From: Flavobacteriales bacterium
GTDB taxonomy: Bacteria > Bacteroidota > Bacteroidia > Flavobacteriales_C > GCA-002722245
Reading direction: 5' to 3'
Assembly: GCA_002717515.1 (NCBI GenBank)
Contig: PBEC01000008.1
Span: 1-64,000, forward strand
DNA length: 64,000 nucleotides
Shown here: positions 6,568 through 15,850 of the stretch, one piece after another
How the letters are laid out: the number at the start of each line of letters is the position of its first letter
How positions within the stretch are numbered: position 1 is the stretch's first letter
Translations under genes and position numbers: made by a program
Notes under the pieces: generated by a model
The model's input: only the letters and a program-made list of their open reading frames with translations
Told to the model about the DNA's origin: nothing
Database searches by the model: none

Positions 6568-7926
6568 ATGGAATTAAACAATTTAACAGCAATTTCTCCA
6601 GTAGATGGCAGATACAGAAGATTGACTAAAGGTTTAGCTAATTATTTTTCAGAAGCCGCATTGATAAAATATCGAGTTAAAGTTGAAATTGAGTACTTTA
6701 TCTCTCTTTGTGAAATCCCTCTACCGCAATTATCGGAAGTAAAAAGCCAGCTTTTTCCTCAACTCAGAGAAATTTATCAAAACTTCTCAGAATCAGATAC
6801 TTTAGCAATAAAAGAAATTGAAAAAGTAACCAATCATGATGTAAAAGCAGTTGAATATTTCATAAAGGAAAAGTTAACTGCATTGGGATTATCTGAAAGC
6901 TTGGAATTCATACATTTTGGTTTGACCTCTCAAGACATTAATAACACCTCTGTGCCTCTTTCACTCAAAGATGCTTTGAACGATATTTACTATCCAACCC
7001 TTGATGAACTAATTTCCAATCTAAGAACATTAGCAAAAAAATGGATAGATATACCTTTGCTTGCACGAACGCACGGTCAACCGGCATCTCCTACTACTTT
7101 AGGAAAAGAATTCTATGTATTCGTTGAGCGACTCGAAATTCAACTGAACCAATTAAAATCAGTCCCTTATTCGGCTAAATTTGGAGGAGCAACAGGTAAT
7201 TTTAACGCACATAAAGTTGCTTTTCCTGGAAGAAACTGGGTTGAGTTTGCAAATCATTTTGTCGACGATGTACTCGGGTTAAAAAGATCACAGACCACAA
7301 CTCAAATTGAACACTACGATAATACAGCCGCCTTGTTCGATGCAATGAAAAGAATCAATACTATTTTAATCGATTTAAATAGAGATATCTGGACTTATAT
7401 TTCCATGGACTATTTTAAACAACAGTTAAAAGAAGGTGAAGTTGGTTCTTCCGCAATGCCACATAAAGTTAACCCAATTGATTTTGAAAATTCAGAAGGA
7501 AATCTTGGCATAGCTAATGGGATTTATGAGCATTTATCAGGAAAATTACCTATTTCAAGACTTCAGAGAGATCTCACTGATTCAACCGTTCTAAGGAATG
7601 TCGGTGTTCCAATTGGTCACTCCATGATTGGTTTAGCTTCTACACTCAAAGGTTTAGGCAAGCTTTTACTAAATGAAGAAAAATTAAAGGAAGATTTAGA
7701 AAAAAACTGGGCTGTAGTTGCAGAGGCAATCCAAACTATTTTAAGAAGAGAAGGGTATCCAAAACCATATGAAGCTTTAAAAGCATTAACAAGAACGAAT
7801 GATGCAATTACAGAAACTTCAATTGCTGATTTTATCGAAACCCTTAATGTTTCGAATGATATCAAAAAAGAATTAAAAGCAATATCTCCATATAATTACA
7901 CAGGATTAACAGTAAGCATTGTGTAA
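6568..7926 (+). CDS. purB: adenylosuccinate lyase
   Basis: PurB catalyses two steps: SAICAR to AICAR plus fumarate in purine synthesis, and adenylosuccinate to AMP plus fumarate. The 452-aa length fits the family. The fumarase/aspartase superfamily signature is SSAMPHKVNP (residues 294-303), with the catalytic serine loop at Ser294/Ser295. The substrate-binding motif TSQDINNTS and the catalytic-histidine motif ARTHGQPASPT are both present. The N terminus (LTAISPVDGRYR) is typical and fixes the ATG at 6568. Its stop overlaps the ATG of the PhoD-like gene by one base. Confidence 0.96.
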   Translation: MELNNLTAISPVDGRYRRLTKGLANYFSEAALIKYRVKVEIEYFISLCEIPLPQLSEVKSQLFPQLREIYQNFSESDTLAIKEIEKVTNHDVKAVEYFIKEKLTALGLSESLEFIHFGLTSQDINNTSVPLSLKDALNDIYYPTLDELISNLRTLAKKWIDIPLLARTHGQPASPTTLGKEFYVFVERLEIQLNQLKSVPYSAKFGGATGNFNAHKVAFPGRNWVEFANHFVDDVLGLKRSQTTTQIEHYDNTAALFDAMKRINTILIDLNRDIWTYISMDYFKQQLKEGEVGSSAMPHKVNPIDFENSEGNLGIANGIYEHLSGKLPISRLQRDLTDSTVLRNVGVPIGHSMIGLASTLKGLGKLLLNEEKLKEDLEKNWAVVAEAIQTILRREGYPKPYEALKALTRTNDAITETSIADFIETLNVSNDIKKELKAISPYNYTGLTVSIV

Positions 7927-10295
7927 TGCAAAATTCACTTTTATCAATATTACTGGGCTGTGTTTTTTTATTTAAAACACAGCCTTTGTTTTCTAATCCT
8001 CTTAAATTTCAAGAGGAAAGTAAATACTTGTCTTTGCATTACGATTGGGATTCAATTGACAATCAACCCTGGCTTGGATATAATTTTTGGTGTAATTCAT
8101 TTTTAGACTGGAGAGTTCAAAATCATAAAGCGATAGCTTACCCTTTTTTTAAAAAAAGAAGAACTGCTCATGTGACATCCCATTCAATAATTAAATCTGA
8201 TGGACAATTAAGACTATCCGCGTCCATTAAACTTTTTGAAAAAGTAAAAAAAGATAGTACCGCAATTTATGGTTTTTTAATTGGGGCCGGTGACTCCATT
8301 TATGACAGTAAAACCAATAATTTTGTCTTTAATACCCTTTCGCCAGGGAGCTGTCACTTATTTGGAATAAAAGCAAATGGTAATTTACAATTAATTGATT
8401 ACCAAAAAGATTCACTTTTATTCGAAAATAAATTAGATTCTAACGAAATAGCTGAGCTATATAAAGATGGAATTAAACTTGAGTTGGAATACCAAGGCTT
8501 GTCCGCAACATATTTTAGAATTAATAGCAAATCAATCAAACTTCCGAATACATACAAAATTCCAATGGGAAGTATTGCGCTATTTTACAATTCCCAAACC
8601 CCTTTCACTGCTAATGCTTCATTTGACAATGTTCAAATTAAAGGAGAAAACACACTTTTTCAAAGAGACAAAAAATCAACAATTGATGCTGTTCTATCAA
8701 CCTTTTACACAAATACCAGAGATTCTTTATTTTTAACGGCCCAACTTATGCCTTTTATCCCTGATAGTAGTGAAAATATTAAATTACGAATTATTGATGG
8801 CAATCATGAGTCTTCATATGAAGGTGTTTTTGATTCATCATGCTATCAAATACGTTACCGTATTGCTTTGCCTAATAATTTTAAATCTGTTGGTTACTCT
8901 ATATCAGTGATGGATGTTCGAAACAGTATAAAGTTTAAAAGCTCTCACAATGGAACAATTAATGCTAAACCCCAAAATAAACATCCAAAGATAATGGCAC
9001 TAAACTGCAATGGTTTCACTTTTTTTCACTCTGGAGGTATCGACTATAAAAATCTATTTTATCCATACCAAAAAATCAGAGAAGGCTATGAAATAAAAAA
9101 ACCTGATGTTGTTGCATTCTTGGGGGATCAGATATATGAAAGCCGACCTACGATGGCAATTTATAAGGAGCCCTTTTGTTTTTTAGACTATATATTTAAA
9201 TGGAGCATATGGTGTTATGCATTCAGAGACATTACCCTTAACCAACCAACGATTATTATGACAGATGACCACGATGTATTTCAAGGGAATTTGTGGGGAA
9301 ACGGAGGGGTTAATGCAAAAACAAAGCCTGTTAATGAAATTCCTTCTTATTACGGGAAAAGAAATTACGATACATGGCAACAGGATAATGGGGGGTATTT
9401 TATGAGTAAAAATTTTGTGAATATGGTACTCAAATCTCAAACCAGCCATCTTCCTTTCCCCAAAGAGAGAAAGTTAAGTAATGGTATAATTAATTATTAT
9501 ACAGAATACAAATACGGAAATCTCAACTTTGCCATTCTGGAGGATAAAAAATTTAAATCTCCACCCGCATGGAATGATTTTAAAGTATACAATGGATTTA
9601 CCATCGAAAAAAACATTAAACCGGAGGATTATCATAAAGAAGAGTTTACTCTCCTTGGAGAAAAGCAGTTGTTCTTTCTGAAAAATTGGTCCATACAACC
9701 CAAAACGAAAAATGAATATAAAATAATACTTACTCAATCTGCATACGCCAGCCTAACGACCGTTCAAGTTGACTACACCCCACTAAAAGATCGTCCGGCA
9801 CGAAAAGACACAACCCCTCAAAAAGTATCTCCAGACATGGACACAAACGGATGGCCAAAAATTGGTAGAGACAGAGCTCTGAATTGTCTTCAAGATTCAA
9901 GTATTATTTTTATTTCTGGAGACCAACACATGGGCGCAGTAATTGATGTTTTTGACTCAAGCAACACGAGTTACACCTTCTTTTCTGTTCCTGCAATAGC
10001 TAATACATGGCCTCGAATGTGGTGGCCAAAAAATATCGAATCAAATAAAAATTATCCACTTGGAAATTATATTGATGCCTTCGGAAATAAAATAATTGTA
10101 AAAGCTGTCGCAAATCCAAATTTAAGTGCTCCAGAACCAAATTCCATCAATCGTAAGTCACCAGGATTCGGAATCATAGAATTTAATAAAAAAGGAAATA
10201 AAGTTAACCTTCACGCCTACCCTCTCTATTTTAATTCGACTTCTGAATTAAATGAATTTAAAGGATGGCCTATTGAAATAAAAATAAAAGAGTAA
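7926..10295 (+). CDS. PhoD-like metallophosphoesterase, exported
   Basis: This 789-aa protein has a signal peptide (about residues 1-23), an N-terminal beta-rich region of roughly 350 residues, and a PhoD-like catalytic domain. The metal-binding motifs are GDQIY (400-404), DDHDVFQGN (from 447) and GDQH (665-668), in the order expected for alkaline phosphatase D. Such enzymes hydrolyse phosphodiesters or monoesters outside the cytoplasm. The N-terminal region resembles a glucan-binding or jelly-roll fold, but I cannot name it. There is no T9SS tail, so it probably acts in the periplasm or outer membrane. It is coupled to purB by a one-base stop/start overlap. The family is fairly sure and the substrate unknown. 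Confidence 0.75.
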   Translation: MQNSLLSILLGCVFLFKTQPLFSNPLKFQEESKYLSLHYDWDSIDNQPWLGYNFWCNSFLDWRVQNHKAIAYPFFKKRRTAHVTSHSIIKSDGQLRLSASIKLFEKVKKDSTAIYGFLIGAGDSIYDSKTNNFVFNTLSPGSCHLFGIKANGNLQLIDYQKDSLLFENKLDSNEIAELYKDGIKLELEYQGLSATYFRINSKSIKLPNTYKIPMGSIALFYNSQTPFTANASFDNVQIKGENTLFQRDKKSTIDAVLSTFYTNTRDSLFLTAQLMPFIPDSSENIKLRIIDGNHESSYEGVFDSSCYQIRYRIALPNNFKSVGYSISVMDVRNSIKFKSSHNGTINAKPQNKHPKIMALNCNGFTFFHSGGIDYKNLFYPYQKIREGYEIKKPDVVAFLGDQIYESRPTMAIYKEPFCFLDYIFKWSIWCYAFRDITLNQPTIIMTDDHDVFQGNLWGNGGVNAKTKPVNEIPSYYGKRNYDTWQQDNGGYFMSKNFVNMVLKSQTSHLPFPKERKLSNGIINYYTEYKYGNLNFAILEDKKFKSPPAWNDFKVYNGFTIEKNIKPEDYHKEEFTLLGEKQLFFLKNWSIQPKTKNEYKIILTQSAYASLTTVQVDYTPLKDRPARKDTTPQKVSPDMDTNGWPKIGRDRALNCLQDSSIIFISGDQHMGAVIDVFDSSNTSYTFFSVPAIANTWPRMWWPKNIESNKNYPLGNYIDAFGNKIIVKAVANPNLSAPEPNSINRKSPGFGIIEFNKKGNKVNLHAYPLYFNSTSELNEFKGWPIEIKIKE

Positions 10296-10340
10296 AATAC
10301 ACTTCACACTAAATAATTTGATTCCATTTTCAGGTTAAAA

Positions 10341-10368
10341 ACAAAAGAGGAAGGTTTCATCCTTCCTC
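10341..10368 (-). terminator. terminator of the YkuD/NlpC-like operon
   Basis: A perfect 8-bp stem (GAGGAAGG 10347-10354, CCTTCCTC 10361-10368) with a 6-nt loop is followed on the minus strand by TTTTGTTTTT. An outer inverted repeat (CAGGTTA 10331-10337, TAACCTG 10379-10385) encloses it. It lies 50 nt past the stop of the minus-strand operon and may also stop readthrough from the PhoD-like gene. Confidence 0.65.
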
Positions 10369-10417
10369 ATTCGCTAACTAACCTGACAAACTAAACAAAA
10401 GTCATTTAACTTAAATT

Positions 10418-11026
10418 TCATTCCTGATAATAAATCCACATCAATACATTTTTTTTGGTTTTCAAAAGTTCATCTAAATAGGTCATGTCTTCATTACTAA
10501 CCATAGGACAACCCAAACTATAAGGTGCTTCCTCTGGATAAACTTCAGATTGATTAACTCCTATAAAACTGTGAAGTACTATTATCCTTTTAAAAGCATT
10601 ATTGTTTGTTGAATCCAATCCATGTAATTTGTAGTGAACATTAATACCCCAATTACTGTATGATCTCTTTCCTATTCTATATCTTCCTAACGAAGAAGCA
10701 TAGCTGCTTGGAATATTGCTAAAAATCGGTTTATCAGCCTCACTAAATTCCAATCCTTTGGCACCAGCGCTGCCGTGCGAAACAACTATTTCTCTGAGAG
10801 CGGAATCCCCTACTAAATCCCAAATCGCAAATCTCTTTTTGCCAGAGTGAACTTTCATATCGATTAAAAAACATACTGTTGAATCCATTTTATTTTTTTT
10901 GACAAAATCCATTGCCTCGTAGGATTTTATTGAATAATTCGGACAATAGAGCTCCTCTCTTGTCTCTTCGATCTTGGTTAAACCAATGAGTCCAGCTATC
11001 AAAACATATAATAACATCATTTTCAT
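10418..11026 (-). CDS. YkuD-like L,D-transpeptidase catalytic-domain protein
   Basis: With the start at 11026 the protein is 202 aa and begins MKMMLLYVLIAGLIGLTK, a signal or anchor sequence. The catalytic region has a His (VLHSFIG, about His152) and the Cys motif SLGCPMV (about Cys173), matching the murein L,D-transpeptidase catalytic-domain family that uses a Cys nucleophile to cross-link or modify peptidoglycan stems. An in-frame ATG at 11053 would overlap the upstream gene. I prefer 11026 because it forms a TAATG stop/start overlap with the NlpC-like gene and gives a better N terminus. The coupling suggests that the two wall enzymes are made together. Confidence 0.75.
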   Translation of the reverse strand: MKMMLLYVLIAGLIGLTKIEETREELYCPNYSIKSYEAMDFVKKNKMDSTVCFLIDMKVHSGKKRFAIWDLVGDSALREIVVSHGSAGAKGLEFSEADKPIFSNIPSSYASSLGRYRIGKRSYSNWGINVHYKLHGLDSTNNNAFKRIIVLHSFIGVNQSEVYPEEAPYSLGCPMVSNEDMTYLDELLKTKKNVLMWIYYQE

Positions 11027-11652
11027 TAATAAATTTTTATTCCACTTTTCCACTTAGTGAATAAGGTTTGATTATTAGTTAATTCTCCATAGACATAGGC
11101 ATTTGTACTTGAAAAGCTAATCGAATCAGATGCTTTTTCACAAACTACCATTCCATTTAGGTAATCAGAATGAATGAAATAAACGATGTTGTTTTCAACG
11201 GCTAAGAAACCAACATGATAATCAAGACCAACGACATACAATCGGTTGTTTCCTCTACTTTTTACTTTCTGAATTACATCTGCCTCAGTAACCGATTTCA
11301 TTTGGTTTTCCCCACATAAAACGTCAACCACAGTAGAAGCTCCTTGCTGAGCCAACTTATAACGGTTTAAATTGAAACCAATGTGTTTTAAAGTTGTACT
11401 TACAAAGTATCCACATGCAATCATTCCTTTTCCTGGTGTATTGGATATGCCGTTAAAATCCCATTTCGTTCCCATCCAATCTGGAAATACAGAATCGGTC
11501 ATAATGAAATAAAAAGATTGCGATAAGGTTGAATCTGACTTTGTATTCTTTAATTTTTTTATCGAAGAGTCAATTCTTTCTCGATATGAACCGCCTGCAG
11601 TCAAAGAATACATTGGGAATATAATAAATAGTATGATTTTTAAAATCTTCAT
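11026..11652 (-). CDS. exported NlpC/P60-like cysteine peptidase candidate
   Basis: This 208-aa protein has a signal peptide (about residues 1-19). The motif GKGMIACGYFVST (Cys80) followed by DYHVGFLAV (His146) and FIHSDY (His161) fits the Cys-His arrangement of NlpC/P60 or related papain-fold amidases that cut peptide bonds in peptidoglycan. The WMGTKWDFNG segment looks like a conserved family mark seen in exported Bacteroidota proteins. It is followed, with a one-base overlap, by a YkuD-like transpeptidase, which supports a cell-wall role. The fold assignment is an inference from motif order and should be treated as moderate. Confidence 0.6.
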   Translation of the reverse strand: MKILKIILFIIFPMYSLTAGGSYRERIDSSIKKLKNTKSDSTLSQSFYFIMTDSVFPDWMGTKWDFNGISNTPGKGMIACGYFVSTTLKHIGFNLNRYKLAQQGASTVVDVLCGENQMKSVTEADVIQKVKSRGNNRLYVVGLDYHVGFLAVENNIVYFIHSDYLNGMVVCEKASDSISFSSTNAYVYGELTNNQTLFTKWKSGIKIY

Positions 11653-11730
11653 AACGAACTTATTTAAACAAAACTTTGGACATGAATAGAATTGATCATT
11701 TTGCTAGGTTAAAAAATGATTGAATCGGTC

Positions 11731-12942
11731 TTAATTAATAGTTTTTTCAAATTTGATTTTCTTCTTTGATGCTTGATCTCTTAAACCTTTTATAATTACA
11801 TTTTCAAGCTGAACACTACCGGATTCAATAGCTTTTTTCTTTTGTTCAGCAACGAATTCTTCTCGCTTCTTATTAAGCTTTGCCATTTCCTTTTTGATTT
11901 TATCCCGATCATCTGCGAGCTGATTAATTTTATTTTTCAACTCATAATTTGATAAACTTTTTAATGAATCTGGAAGATATTTTTTGTCCAACTTGTTGAT
12001 GTCAAAATTCTTTTTCTTTGAATAATCAACTAAATCCCAACTACTGTTTCGGTAAACCTTACTGCCCTTAGATAGATATCTTTTAGATGCATTAGCTTTA
12101 CCTATTCTCTCTGCATTATAGTCTTGCGCAAGTTGTTTTTGTTTTTTTGAAAACCCTACAGCATTACAGGGCACATATGTAGCATTAAGTTGGACATTTA
12201 GTAAAGATATTTGATCGTCAAATGGAGAGTCATAATGAATAGCCTTTGCATCTGAATTAATACATGCAAAATTTCCATTGGTTAAATCTGCTCCATGTTT
12301 CCAGAATGTTTTTATTCCTTCATCTCGATTACCGCAGAAGATGGTGTTTACAGTTATGTTTTTATTTTTTGCAGTTTCACATGCTTTTTTATATAAATAA
12401 GATCCTTGATTAAAACCTTCATTGCCTGCTATGTATATCATTTGTAAATCATCTGCAGATTCACTCCATTTCAAATCATTTAAAGATGTACCGATTACTG
12501 TACCACAATATTCCTCTCCACCATTTGTTTTTAGAGCAAATAACTTTTCCGATATTTCATCCAATTCGCCGGTGAAATTTTGAACCAATTGAACGTAGCC
12601 ATTCCTTACACTTAGGTTATCATTTCCATATTGGTACAATGCCAAATCAATTTCCGGATCCTCGCCATTCTCATCTTTAGTTTTAGCAAGTTCAGTAACA
12701 ATCTTCCAAAGCTGATTTTTGGCTTGATCAATCAGTCCATCCATACTATTACTCGTATCTAATATAAGTGCCAATTTAATTTTCGTTTTATTTCCTGAAA
12801 AAGCCTGTTTTTTTTCAGTTTCATTTATCATTAATCCTTCTGGTTGATTTTCTTTTTCGGCTGTTCTATTCCAATCACTACAAGAGAAATTTGAAATCAT
12901 AAGAAATCCAGAAGCAAAGAGTGGTAAAATTTGTTTTTTCAT
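11731..12942 (-). CDS. vWA-domain lipoprotein
   Basis: This 403-aa protein has a lipoprotein signal ending in NFSC (Cys21), so it is probably anchored in a membrane facing the periplasm or surface. A von Willebrand factor A domain spans about residues 55-260, with the metal-ion-dependent adhesion site DTSNS (Asp62, Ser64, Ser66). After a basic linker, residues about 340-395 form a charged coiled coil rich in Lys and Glu. vWA domains bind protein partners through a divalent metal. It is divergent from the LytS-type kinase gene, and the shared 204-nt region holds three phased TTAGT repeats, which hints at control by the neighbouring LytTR regulator. The partner is unknown. Confidence 0.78.
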   Translation of the reverse strand: MKKQILPLFASGFLMISNFSCSDWNRTAEKENQPEGLMINETEKKQAFSGNKTKIKLALILDTSNSMDGLIDQAKNQLWKIVTELAKTKDENGEDPEIDLALYQYGNDNLSVRNGYVQLVQNFTGELDEISEKLFALKTNGGEEYCGTVIGTSLNDLKWSESADDLQMIYIAGNEGFNQGSYLYKKACETAKNKNITVNTIFCGNRDEGIKTFWKHGADLTNGNFACINSDAKAIHYDSPFDDQISLLNVQLNATYVPCNAVGFSKKQKQLAQDYNAERIGKANASKRYLSKGSKVYRNSSWDLVDYSKKKNFDINKLDKKYLPDSLKSLSNYELKNKINQLADDRDKIKKEMAKLNKKREEFVAEQKKKAIESGSVQLENVIIKGLRDQASKKKIKFEKTIN

Positions 12943-13003
12943 GGTTTTTACATTTAGCGTTCCCCTCTAAATTGTCAAGAAATAAAAGCAATAAAAATCT
13001 GTA

Positions 13004-13053
13004 CTTAGTGAATAAAGCATACGGCTTAGTAAAAGAGAGATTCCATTTAGTGT
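13004..13053. promoter_or_regulatory. three 21-bp-phased TTAGT repeats, candidate LytTR operator
   Basis: CTTAGTGAA begins at 13004, CTTAGTAAA at 13025 and TTTAGTGTA at 13046, exactly 21 bp apart, or two helical turns. LytTR regulators typically bind direct repeats with this period. The array lies between the divergent vWA lipoprotein gene and the LytS-type kinase gene, about 30 bp upstream of a TTGACA-like -33 candidate for the vWA gene. The repeat sequence itself does not match the best-known LytTR consensus. Confidence 0.45.
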
Positions 13054-13146
13054 ATACTAGAAAAAAAACCAAAAAACACATCAATGAATAGGCTATGTAT
13101 ATTAACAATTTGGAAATCAAAATCTTTTTAAAGATGTTTACATCAA

Positions 13147-15099
13147 ATGGATGAAAAGAGAAGAAACTATATAATTTGGATTTCCATCATATTTTTTATC
13201 TCAACACCTATTTCCCATAGAGCAGGAGGAGATAAAGTCGAATTAAAAAGAGAATCTAAATACAACAACCCTAAAGAGAAAGAATATAAAACCAGCAGAG
13301 AAATTTTATCTATTCAACATATTAATATGATTCAAGAGGTTTTATTAATAGACTCTTTAACTGAGACTGAATTAAAACAAATTGAAATTATAACAAAATC
13401 ATGCATCAATAATGACCTTAGCGAGGCTTTAAATTGGTCCTATTACGCAACTGCTAAAATTTACAAATCAATAAATCAGCCCGAAGTAGCCTTGGAATAT
13501 TTAAAATTGTCGCAAAACGGAAAGAAAAAAATCAAAATTCCAAATACAAATTTGTTTTTTGCGAAACTCTATTCCGAAACAGGTAATTATAAAAAGTCAA
13601 ACGCGATATTAACTTCAATTGTCCAACCAAAAAATCCAAATTCGAACCTGAAAATAGAATTACTTTTCGTTGAAAACTTAATTTCTTTAAAACAATTTGA
13701 AAGGGCAATCAAAATCTTGAAAATCCTGGAGACGAGAAAACTTCTCAAAAATGAAGAAGTAGAAATAATCAACAAACTTGCCATTTGCTTCATTTCAACA
13801 AATCAAATTGAAGATGGAATCAAAGCATACCAAAAAGCTATTTTGATAGCAGAAAAAAATTTCCAGGAAAATAATTCGGAACAAAAAGCAAGAATAAAAA
13901 AATCCTTCTCAAAAACTTTAAAAACGAACAATCGATACAAAGAGGATGTCGATTTACTAAAGGCCTCTTTAAGAAGTCGAAATAGTAAGACTAATTCTTT
14001 AGAACACCTCAGATTAGCAGAATCCTATTATGCATTAAAAGATTATAATAAAGCTGCCTTATCAATTAGTCGATTTATAGAAAAGCCTAATTACAGATTA
14101 ATCGACAAAAGCGAAATATCTGTAATTCGAAATACAGCCAGAGTTATTAAAAATGAAAATTTAGCCCTACAATTTATCGATTTTTATACCTCTCTTGAAG
14201 ATACCATCGAGCTCAGAAGAGAAAAACTCAAATTACTAAAAAAAGGGAAAGGAGTAGAGAATTTACTCCAACTTGAGTTACTCAGAAAAGAAAAAGACAT
14301 TTCGCAAAATGCCATCAATAGTCTTGTAAAAGAGGACGCTCTCAAAGAAGACGTTCTTATTGCAAGTCGATGGGCTATTGGTTTGTTGTTAATTTTAATT
14401 CTGATTGGTTTGTTCGCGGGATTTTACATTCTTAAAGTATCAAAACAAAGAAGAATCGCCAACCAAAAACTAGCATTAAGGACACTTCGATCACAAATGA
14501 ATCCTCATTTTATATTCAACGCTCTCAACTCTGTAAATAGTTTTATTTCTGAAAACGATCAGCGTTCAGCAAATAAATTTTTAACCAGTTTTTCCAGATT
14601 AATGCGACTGGTCATGGAAAACTCTGAATACGATTTTATTTCCTTAAGAAAGGAATTGGAAATTTTAGAAATTTACTTGGAACTGGAGCATTTTAGGTTT
14701 AAAGATAAATTTGATTATCAGGTAACATTGGATGATTCCATTGAGGATGATGAATTTGAAATTCCTCCTATGTTGATTCAGCCTTATATTGAGAATGCTA
14801 TATGGCATGGATTACGTTACAAAGAGGATTCCGGTAAGCTTTCACTAGAAATAACAAAAAAAAACAATCAACTTCAAATTACAATCTGTGATAATGGTAT
14901 TGGAAGAAAAAAGAGTGCTCAATTAAAAACGAACAACCAAAAGAAAAATAAAAGTACCGCATTAAGAAATATTAAAGAAAGAATTCAAATTGTAAATGAA
15001 TTACACGCCTTTAAAATAGAGGTGAATACAGAGGATTATAATAAAGACGGAACCGGAACGGTTGTAACATTAATGGTACCTAAAATAAATAAAATATGA
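13147..15099 (+). CDS. LytS/YehU-type sensor histidine kinase with TPR-like repeats
   Basis: This 650-aa kinase has an N-terminal signal or anchor (about 8-25), a long helical region with tetratricopeptide-like repeats to about residue 380, one membrane helix at about 407-428, and a His_kinase/HATPase module. The phosphoacceptor motif LRSQMNPHFIFNALNS places the His at 454. The N box is LIQPYIENAIWHGL and the G box is CDNGIGR. This layout is the TPR-sensor version of LytS-type kinases common in Bacteroidota. The sensor part should be periplasmic and the kinase cytoplasmic. It overlaps the LytTR regulator by 4 nt, forming a two-component pair. The signal is unknown. Confidence 0.9.
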   Translation: MDEKRRNYIIWISIIFFISTPISHRAGGDKVELKRESKYNNPKEKEYKTSREILSIQHINMIQEVLLIDSLTETELKQIEIITKSCINNDLSEALNWSYYATAKIYKSINQPEVALEYLKLSQNGKKKIKIPNTNLFFAKLYSETGNYKKSNAILTSIVQPKNPNSNLKIELLFVENLISLKQFERAIKILKILETRKLLKNEEVEIINKLAICFISTNQIEDGIKAYQKAILIAEKNFQENNSEQKARIKKSFSKTLKTNNRYKEDVDLLKASLRSRNSKTNSLEHLRLAESYYALKDYNKAALSISRFIEKPNYRLIDKSEISVIRNTARVIKNENLALQFIDFYTSLEDTIELRREKLKLLKKGKGVENLLQLELLRKEKDISQNAINSLVKEDALKEDVLIASRWAIGLLLILILIGLFAGFYILKVSKQRRIANQKLALRTLRSQMNPHFIFNALNSVNSFISENDQRSANKFLTSFSRLMRLVMENSEYDFISLRKELEILEIYLELEHFRFKDKFDYQVTLDDSIEDDEFEIPPMLIQPYIENAIWHGLRYKEDSGKLSLEITKKNNQLQITICDNGIGRKKSAQLKTNNQKKNKSTALRNIKERIQIVNELHAFKIEVNTEDYNKDGTGTVVTLMVPKINKI

Positions 15100-15839
15100 A
15101 AGCTGTAATTATAGATGATGAAGCTGCGAGCAGATTGACCTTAAGAAACTATTTGACACAGTATTGTCCTGAAATCGAACTTTTAGAAGAGGCAGAGGAT
15201 ATCAAAAAAGGCAAGGAAATCATAAAAAGACATAATCCTCAACTTGTTTTTTTAGACATTGAAATGCCCTTTGGTAATGCATTCGATTTGTTGGATCAAT
15301 ACGATAATGTTCCTTTTGAAACTATTTTCGTTACTGCGTTTAGTAATTATGCTATTCAGGCCATCAATCTAAGTTCGTGTTCTTATCTATTAAAACCCGT
15401 TGATATTGATGAATTAATTGATGCTGTAAACAAAGCAAAGGAATCTATATCCCAACAATCATCTTTTAAGACGGCGAGTATATTACTTGAAAACCTTTCC
15501 ATTGAAAACAAACAACTTAAAAAGATTGTTTTACCTACAATGGAAGGTTTCGACGTAGTCCAGTTAAAAGATATTATTCATTGTCAAGCAAACGACAATC
15601 TGACCGACTTCCACCTAAAAGACGGAAATAAAAAAACCGTTTGTAAAACATTAAAATTTTTTGAGGAAGCCTTATCAGATTTTGATTTTTTAAGAGTTCA
15701 CAAAAGTCATCTCATTAATATTAACTTTGTTGAATCTTATCACAAGGGTAAAGTAGGAGACATTAAAATGAGTAATGGTAATAGTATCCCTTTATCGACA
15801 AAAAAGAAAGACTTGTTCATCAAAAAATTTAGCCTTTAA
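15096..15839 (+). CDS. LytTR-type response regulator
   Basis: This 247-aa protein has a receiver domain (residues 1-120) with acidic pocket Asp7/Asp8, phosphoacceptor Asp54 in VFLDIEMP and the conserved Lys in YLLKPVD. A LytTR DNA-binding domain follows at about 145-247, with the typical stretch DFLRVHKSHLINI. It overlaps the kinase gene by 4 nt, so the partner is clear. LytTR proteins bind direct repeats of about 9 bp spaced near 21 bp. A matching array lies 2 kb upstream, at the divergent promoter region of the kinase and vWA genes. Confidence 0.93.
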   Translation: MKAVIIDDEAASRLTLRNYLTQYCPEIELLEEAEDIKKGKEIIKRHNPQLVFLDIEMPFGNAFDLLDQYDNVPFETIFVTAFSNYAIQAINLSSCSYLLKPVDIDELIDAVNKAKESISQQSSFKTASILLENLSIENKQLKKIVLPTMEGFDVVQLKDIIHCQANDNLTDFHLKDGNKKTVCKTLKFFEEALSDFDFLRVHKSHLININFVESYHKGKVGDIKMSNGNSIPLSTKKKDLFIKKFSL

Positions 15840-15850
15840 TTAATTAGAAT

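Noticed and set aside
12878-13120. 80-codon minus-strand ORF upstream of the vWA gene
   Set aside because: It overlaps the vWA signal peptide in another frame and covers the phased TTAGT array. It looks like chance in AT-rich DNA.
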